Below, piece after piece: positions 5,383-9,609 of a DNA stretch of 9,609 nucleotides. The position numbers and the translations under genes are program-made. The stretch's first letter is position 1; every line of letters begins with the position of its first letter. The stretch lies in NCBI GenBank assembly GCA_044866695.1, contig JBIOUF010000232.1, positions 1-9,609 of the forward strand, given 5' to 3'. The stretch is from JBIOUF01 sp044866695. GTDB taxonomy: Bacteria > Actinomycetota > Actinomycetes > Propionibacteriales > Nocardioidaceae. The notes under the pieces were generated by a model. The model made no database searches, had not been told where the DNA came from, and saw nothing but the letters and a program-made list of their open reading frames with translations.

Positions 5383-7752
5383 GTGGAGGGTGACCTCGCC
5401 GCCGGGGTGTCGGCCGCCCTGAGCCTTCCGGCAGGCTCGGCCATCCGGGCGCGCAGACGACGCCGTCTGACGATGGCGCTGGTCGTCCTGCTCCTGGTCG
5501 TCCCGCCCTTCGCATGGACCTGGGCAGCGCGTTCGGGCCCTTCGGACGGGACCGTGACCTTCCCGACCAGCCCGCGGTGGTCAGATGCTCGCGGGGTCGG
5601 GATCGGCCTGCTGCATGGTGGCCCCGGCTGCCTTGAGCAGGGCGACCTCGTCACGCATGTCGACGGCGTCGCGCTCGACGTCTGGGTGCGCGGCAGGGCC
5701 GACCGCCCGGCTCCGCGGATCGGTGACTCGGTGGCGTACCAGGTCCGCGACGCCGCCCGGCCCTGCTACGTCCTGCTGCGGGACTATCCCTTCCTCTCCG
5801 TGGCGGCGGCGCACCTCATGCCCATCCTGCTGGTCTTCGTGATGTGGTCGGTCGCCGCCTTCGTGTTCCTGCAACGGCCGAGGGATCCAGCCGCGCGAGC
5901 GCTCTTCGGGATCGCTCTGCTCGTCCCGTACGGCGCACCGTCGTGGCCGTTCGGGATGCAGGTCATCGACCTGGTGTGTGGACCCCGGCTGTGGCCGTAC
6001 GTCACGGCGGAGGTCGTCAACGCGCTCCTTTGGGGCGCGGTGCTCCACTTCGCGACGGTTTTCCCGCAACCGTTGCCGCTTCTGCGCCGGCATCCTTGGG
6101 CGGTGCTGGGCGTCTACTCGGTGCCGTTCCTCCTGTACGCCGGGACAGCAGCGGTGCGTCACGCGGAGGCGGGAGGGTCGCTCGGCCCTCATGCCCTGGT
6201 CGGCGCGGTCACGGGTCAGGTCGGGCTCGACACACTCGGCTACCTCGCGCCGATCTCGGTGCCCTCCTCCCGAGCGGTCCCGGTTCTGGTCATGGTCACG
6301 CTGATCTGGCAGTACCGGCACACGTCCAGCCCGGGCGAGCGGGCCCGGCTTCGGTGGGTGCTGTACGCCTTCCTCGTCACCGCGGTCGTCTACGTGGCGC
6401 TGGGACAGGTCCCCGCGTGGCGCACCGACCAGCCACTCGTGCCCTGGGACTGGTTCGCGGTCGCGTTCGTCGTCGTGCCTCTCACCCTGGGGGCGGCGGT
6501 GCTCCGGTACGGCCTCTTCGACGTGCAGGTCATCCTGCGCCGCTCACTGGTGTACGGCGTCGTCACGGTCACGCTGGTCGTGGTCCCGGGCGCGGCCGCG
6601 CTGATGACCGTGCAGCTCCTCGCCGACCCAACCGGGTGGGAGCTGCTGCTCCTCGTCGCCCTCGTGGTCACCGTCTGCCTGCTGACGCTGAGGGTCAGGC
6701 TGACGAAATGGGCGAGCCGGCTGATCTTCGGCCACCGCGACAACCCGTACGCCGTGATGTCCGAGCTCGGGCAGCGGCTGCAGTCCGCGGTTCCGGCGGA
6801 CTCCGTCCTGCCCTCGATGGCGCAGACCTTGGCGGACGCGTTGAGGTTGCCCTACGTCGGCATCCAGCTGACGGGCCCGGACGGCGTGGTCGACATCGTC
6901 AGTCACGGGACCCCAGAGGGCCATCCCGTCTCGATCCCGCTCAGCAGTCAGGGTGAGGAGGTGGGGCAGCTGCTCCTCGATCCGGGGACGGGGCGAGAAC
7001 CGTTCGGACCGTCCGACCGCCGGCTCCTCGAGCTCGTCGCGCAACAGGTTGGACTGGCCGCCGACCGCGTGCTCCTGACCAGCCGCCTGCAACGGTCGCT
7101 GCAACGGGCTGTCACGGTGCGGGAGGAGGAGCGGCGGCGACTGCGGCGAGACATCCACGACGGCCTGGGTCCCGCTCTCGCGGCGACGGGGTTCCAGCTC
7201 GAGGTCGCCCGCCGGATGCTCGCAGACCACCCGGAGACCGCATCCGCCATCCTGGAGGACCTGTGCCGATCGCAGCGGGTCGTCGTCCATGACGTGGCGG
7301 GGCTTGTGGACGGGCTGCGCCCCCCGGTGCTCGACCAGCTCGGGCTCCTTGGAGCCTTGCGCGCGCACGCCGAGACGGTGTCCGGCGACGCCGCGAAGGG
7401 TCCTGCCCTCCTTGTCACGGTGGACGGCGCCGGTGACGTCGAGCCGCTCCCGGCGGCAGTGGAGGTGGCGGCCTACAGGGTCGTGCTGGAGGCGCTGACC
7501 AACGTGGTCCGGCACGCGAGCGCGAGCGAGAGCGAGGTCCGGATCTGGCGCGAGGACGACAGCCTGGTCGTCCAGGTCGACGACAACGGCAGAGGGCTGC
7601 CGAAGGTGTACCGGGCAGGCGTGGGCCTGAGCTCGATGCGTGAGCGGGCGATCGAGCTGGGCGGAAGCTGCACGATCGTCCGGCTGCCGGATGGAGGCAG
7701 CCGGGTTCGTGCGGAGTTCCCGCTGCTCACCGGGGACTCGCCTCGGGAGTGA
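5383..7752 (+). CDS. Multi-TM sensor histidine kinase, NarL/ComP-like
   Basis: This protein has 789 residues. One membrane helix lies at about 30-48. A roughly 90-residue extracytoplasmic segment follows, with a PDZ-like core (GIGLLHGGPGCLEQGDLVTH, then VDG) at about 70-105. Then come about nine further hydrophobic helices between 139 and 436. A GAF-like region spans about 460-565. A HisKA_3 dimerisation helix holds the H-box RRDIHDGLGPAL, with phospho-acceptor His592. The HATPase domain has N-box Asn707 in ALTNVVRHA, G1 DNGRG at 734-738 and G2 GVGLSSMRERA near 747-757. All catalytic motifs look intact. The PDZ-like sensor plus many helices recalls the Bacillus quorum sensor ComP, though the ligand here is unknown. 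It should phosphorylate a NarL-type regulator, most likely the one at 3125-3865 on the other strand. Its promoter must lie in or near the GH1 5' end. The downstream gene is convergent. Confidence 0.93.
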   Translation: MEGDLAAGVSAALSLPAGSAIRARRRRRLTMALVVLLLVVPPFAWTWAARSGPSDGTVTFPTSPRWSDARGVGIGLLHGGPGCLEQGDLVTHVDGVALDVWVRGRADRPAPRIGDSVAYQVRDAARPCYVLLRDYPFLSVAAAHLMPILLVFVMWSVAAFVFLQRPRDPAARALFGIALLVPYGAPSWPFGMQVIDLVCGPRLWPYVTAEVVNALLWGAVLHFATVFPQPLPLLRRHPWAVLGVYSVPFLLYAGTAAVRHAEAGGSLGPHALVGAVTGQVGLDTLGYLAPISVPSSRAVPVLVMVTLIWQYRHTSSPGERARLRWVLYAFLVTAVVYVALGQVPAWRTDQPLVPWDWFAVAFVVVPLTLGAAVLRYGLFDVQVILRRSLVYGVVTVTLVVVPGAAALMTVQLLADPTGWELLLLVALVVTVCLLTLRVRLTKWASRLIFGHRDNPYAVMSELGQRLQSAVPADSVLPSMAQTLADALRLPYVGIQLTGPDGVVDIVSHGTPEGHPVSIPLSSQGEEVGQLLLDPGTGREPFGPSDRRLLELVAQQVGLAADRVLLTSRLQRSLQRAVTVREEERRRLRRDIHDGLGPALAATGFQLEVARRMLADHPETASAILEDLCRSQRVVVHDVAGLVDGLRPPVLDQLGLLGALRAHAETVSGDAAKGPALLVTVDGAGDVEPLPAAVEVAAYRVVLEALTNVVRHASASESEVRIWREDDSLVVQVDDNGRGLPKVYRAGVGLSSMRERAIELGGSCTIVRLPDGGSRVRAEFPLLTGDSPRE

Positions 7753-7798
7753 CCAAGATGGCCCCGGCCATGTCGAGGCAGGCTCTCGACCCGGGACA

Positions 7799-7826
7799 CC
7801 GGCGCCCACCCAAGGGCGGGCGCCGG
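7799..7826. terminator. Hairpin between convergent genes, likely two-way terminator
   Basis: CCGGCGCCC (7799-7807) pairs perfectly with GGGCGCCGG (7818-7826) around a 10-base loop. It sits in the 95-bp gap between the stop codons of the convergent kinase and lectin-like genes, where a shared terminator is expected. There is no clear T-run on either strand, as is common in high-GC actinomycetes, so efficiency is unknown. Confidence 0.6.
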
Positions 7827-7847
7827 CGGCTTCCCCCAGCCGGCCGG

Positions 7848-8393
7848 TCACGCCCCGTGACAGGGGTAGCTGAGGAAGACCCGGAACGCCCCGTCACCGT
7901 TTCCCGGCGTGTTGTCGTTCACGCGGAAGCGCACCCGCTGGAGATAACCCCACTTGGTGTTGGTGAAGGTCCGCGTGGAGGACCCGACGTACTGGTACGG
8001 GTTGTTGCCGAGTCGGGCGATGAGGCTGTACTCACTCGCACCCGGCGCCGGGTAGTACCACGGCGCACTGGTGCCGGCCCACCCCTCGGGGCCGTTCCAA
8101 CCGGTGAACCACACACCGGCCCAGATCTGGTTCGACCGAGGCGTCACCGTCAGGGACTCGCCGTACGAGAGCCACTCGCTCACCACACCCGTGGAGCTCT
8201 CGGGGACGTCGAGGTCGTCGACCGGACAGAGGATCTGGTCACTGCGCTGAGCGGCCGCCTGTGACCTCGTGGCCCGGGCAACGTCTGACTCCCCGGGCCC
8301 CGCCGGCTTCGCCGCGTTCGCCGGCGCAGCCACGAGACCCAGGGTCAGCGCGGTGATGCCGGCGACCGTCGCGAGGGCCTTGCTGTGCTTCAT
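7848..8393 (-). CDS. Secreted protein with LecA/PA-IL-like domain
   Basis: The 181-residue protein opens with a clear Sec signal peptide: MKHSKA, a hydrophobic stretch at about 7-22, and an ANA-AKP cleavage site near residue 27. After a linker comes a beta-rich domain, about 65-178. Its order of motifs recalls the PA-IL galactose lectin fold: WFTGWNGPEGW, then SLIARLGNNPYQYVGSS, then FRVNDNTPGNGDGAF. The last segment lines up with the NDVPG...NNSGSF calcium and sugar loop of LecA. Asp160 could match its calcium Asp, but the Asn pair is changed to Gly-Asp, so metal and sugar binding are uncertain. Cys56 and Cys178 could form a disulfide that ties the ends. ATG 8393 is backed by AAGGGGGAG four bases upstream. 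The gene appears to stand alone, ending at the shared terminator. The secreted status is firm; the lectin-like role is a family inference from remembered motifs. Confidence 0.8.
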   Translation of the reverse strand: MKHSKALATVAGITALTLGLVAAPANAAKPAGPGESDVARATRSQAAAQRSDQILCPVDDLDVPESSTGVVSEWLSYGESLTVTPRSNQIWAGVWFTGWNGPEGWAGTSAPWYYPAPGASEYSLIARLGNNPYQYVGSSTRTFTNTKWGYLQRVRFRVNDNTPGNGDGAFRVFLSYPCHGA

Positions 8394-8434
8394 GGTTCTC
8401 CCCCTTCGTCAGGAGGCGTCCTCTTGCCGGACGC

Positions 8435-8450
8435 GTGAACTCCTGTGAAC
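8435..8450. promoter_or_regulatory. Direct repeat GTGAAC upstream of the lectin-like gene
   Basis: GTGAAC occurs at 8435-8440 and again at 8445-8450, exactly 10 bp (one helical turn) apart and about 42-57 bp before the ATG of the secreted protein. Tandem sites with helical spacing are a common operator layout. The binding protein is unknown, and two 6-mers may be chance. Confidence 0.25.
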
Positions 8451-8495
8451 ATGCCGACGGTCGCTGTCGGTGGGACCCGAGGACCAGGGATCGGC

Positions 8496-8527
8496 GTCCC
8501 GGATCGGCCGGGCTTTCGAGCCGGGAC
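8496..8527. repeat. Inverted repeat, possible terminator of the LuxR-type gene
   Basis: GTCCCGG (8496-8502) is matched by CCGGGAC (8521-8527). Within it GGCT-TTCG-AGCC (8511-8522) forms a second, competing small hairpin. The element lies about 125-155 bases past the stop of the LuxR-type gene and about 100 bp upstream of the lectin-like start. It could end transcription of the former or be a binding site. No T-run is seen. Confidence 0.3.
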
Positions 8528-8561
8528 TGTCCCCCGGGCCGTTGCCGCCGTCTTGGTGCCC

Positions 8562-8581
8562 GATGACGAGCGATCGTCGTC
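8562..8581. repeat. 8-bp stem hairpin with GCGA tetraloop
   Basis: GATGACGA (8562-8569) pairs with TCGTCGTC (8574-8581) around GCGA when read on the plus strand, with one G-U pair; GCGA is a stable GNRA loop. On the minus strand, where the neighbouring genes are transcribed, one pair becomes a mismatch, so the stem is weaker there. It lies about 72 bases after the LuxR-type stop. Confidence 0.25.
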
Positions 8582-8652
8582 CCCGGCCCCGTCCCGCCGA
8601 GGGGAGCCATTGCGCGGTTGCGACGCGGAGCCGCCGCCCGGGACCGTCGCGC

Positions 8653-9609
8653 CTACCGCTGGAGCGACTCGACCTTCGCGGCCGCCTCGCGCCTGGTGCG
8701 GACGCCGAGCTTCTGCAGCACCGCGGAGACGTGGTGGTCGACCGTGCGGGTGGACACCACGAGCCGTTCGGCGATCGCGGCGTTGGACAGGCCCGCCACG
8801 AGGAGGTCGAGGATCTCGGTCTGGCGGGCAGTGAGCCCTGCGGGGTGCCTCCGGGTGTTCGGCTGCGGCCCTCGCGGCAGCCGGGTGACACCGAGGCGGC
8901 GCAGCCTGCTGCGGACGACCGCGGCCGCCGGCCTGGCGCCGAGATGGTTGAGGACCGCCAACGCCTCGAGGGTCGGCTCGGGCTCCCCTGACTCGGCGAG
9001 CTCGAGGGCGCGCTCGTAGGGGTCTCCGATCCGCTCCCACGCCGACGCGGCGGCGCGCCAGTCGCCGCGCAACCCGGCCGCGTACTCCTCGGGGCAGCCG
9101 GGAAACGGCTCGGTCACGTGCCCGAGACGGCGCAGGTAGCGCAACAGCTCGCCGCGCCAGACAGCGGTGCCGGGCCGGTCCGTCCGGTCCAGCAGCAGCG
9201 ACGGGAACCGCCCGGCTCGGGTCACATCGCCCGCGAGCCAGGCGTCCTCGATGCGTGCCAGTCCCGTCGGCACCAGCCATTCCAGGACGTCGGCACGGTC
9301 GGCGTGCCGGGTCGCGAGCGCCAGCATCTGGTCCGCCTCCGGGTGGCCCTGACGGACCAGGAGCCGTGCAAGGACCGGCACCGTCTCGCGACCGATCATG
9401 CCGGGGTCGCCGCGGCCCTCGAGGAGTCCGCGGAGCCCTGCCGCGGCCTCGGCCCAGCTCCCTCGCATCGCCAGGAGCCGGAAGCGCCGCGCGTCGAGCA
9501 TGTAGGAGTGCACGAGGAACTCGCGGTCACGTCCGTATGCGTCGGCCTGCTCGATGTAGCCGCGCGCGTCGCCGTACCGGCCCAGTCGCCACAGGCCTTC
9601 AGCCAGGTT
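8653..9609 (-). CDS. LuxR-family transcriptional regulator with helical repeats, C-terminal part
   Basis: The visible part is 318 residues. The frame remains open to the window edge, so the true start lies outside; GTG at 9513 is internal because coding-like sequence (NLAEGLWRLGRYGDARGYIE) continues upstream of it. The first roughly 240 residues are Ala/Leu/Arg-rich helical pairs of TPR type (ARRFRLLAMRGSWAEAAAGL, GDWRAAASAWERIGDPYERA). The last roughly 62 form a LuxR-type helix-turn-helix: GLTARQTEILDLLVAGLSNA, then IAERLVVSTRTVDHHVSAVL and QKLGVRTRREAAAKV. This is the usual C-terminal half of large MalT/LAL-type regulators, which carry an N-terminal ATPase that cannot be seen here. It should bind DNA as a ligand- or ATP-controlled activator. 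There is no receiver domain in view, so it is not an ordinary NarL regulator. The downstream secreted-protein gene, 259 bp away on the same strand, is a possible but unproven target. Confidence 0.88.
   Translation of the reverse strand, partial: NLAEGLWRLGRYGDARGYIEQADAYGRDREFLVHSYMLDARRFRLLAMRGSWAEAAAGLRGLLEGRGDPGMIGRETVPVLARLLVRQGHPEADQMLALATRHADRADVLEWLVPTGLARIEDAWLAGDVTRAGRFPSLLLDRTDRPGTAVWRGELLRYLRRLGHVTEPFPGCPEEYAAGLRGDWRAAASAWERIGDPYERALELAESGEPEPTLEALAVLNHLGARPAAAVVRSRLRRLGVTRLPRGPQPNTRRHPAGLTARQTEILDLLVAGLSNAAIAERLVVSTRTVDHHVSAVLQKLGVRTRREAAAKVESLQR

Noticed and set aside
6544..7851. Minus-strand open frame of 435 codons opposite the kinase
   Set aside because: It is antisense to the H-box and ATPase motifs. 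The product is His/Arg/Gln-rich without domains.
8390..9280. Minus-strand frame of 296 codons overlapping the LuxR-type gene
   Set aside because: It is a shifted frame of the LuxR-type gene. The HTH motif lies only in the frame ending at 8653.
1..9609. Mobile element, CRISPR array, tRNA or rRNA
   Set aside because: I saw no transposase or integrase motif, no regularly spaced repeats and no tRNA-like cloverleaf with the conserved T-loop.

Overview
The window is high-GC DNA (roughly 70% by eye) with strong third-position GC, GTG starts and tight ATGA/GTGA gene overlaps. It encodes NarL/LuxR regulators, a ComP-like sensor kinase and an M48/CHAT pair. All of this fits the chromosome of a soil-type actinomycete; I cannot name the genus. 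I see no tRNA, rRNA, CRISPR array, transposase or attachment site.

Left part (1-3124, all minus strand). Reading in the direction of transcription, a soluble M48-type zinc metallopeptidase (2021-2923) overlaps by GTGA the start of a TPR + CHAT-type gene (587-2024). That second gene looks broken. It has an in-frame TAG at codon 20 and a frame change near 1655-1700. Its CHAT domain keeps only the first half, without the His-Cys catalytic part. Beyond it lies the 5' part of a two-TM membrane protein (1-389) that runs off the window edge.

Centre (3125-7752). A GH1 beta-glucosidase (3862-5340, minus) overlaps by ATGA a NarL-family response regulator (3125-3865). A large multi-TM sensor histidine kinase with a PDZ-like extracytoplasmic segment, a GAF-like region, HisKA_3 and an ATPase domain (5383-7752, plus) diverges from the GH1 gene across only 42 bp. 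The likely logic is a two-component system whose regulator is co-translated with a cytoplasmic glycosidase and whose kinase is read from the opposite strand. Two short inverted repeats lie 20 bp apart at the divergent starts and are candidate operators.

Right part (7753-9609). A hairpin suitable as a two-way terminator separates the kinase from a convergent gene for a small secreted protein (7848-8393, minus) that resembles the LecA/PA-IL lectin fold. Upstream of it, across a 259-bp spacer with several short repeats, is the C-terminal part of a large LuxR-type regulator with helical repeats and a C-terminal HTH (8653-9609, minus, open at the window edge).

The parts most worth a second look are the M48 + decayed CHAT pair, the kinase / GH1 / regulator arrangement, and the secreted LecA-like protein.
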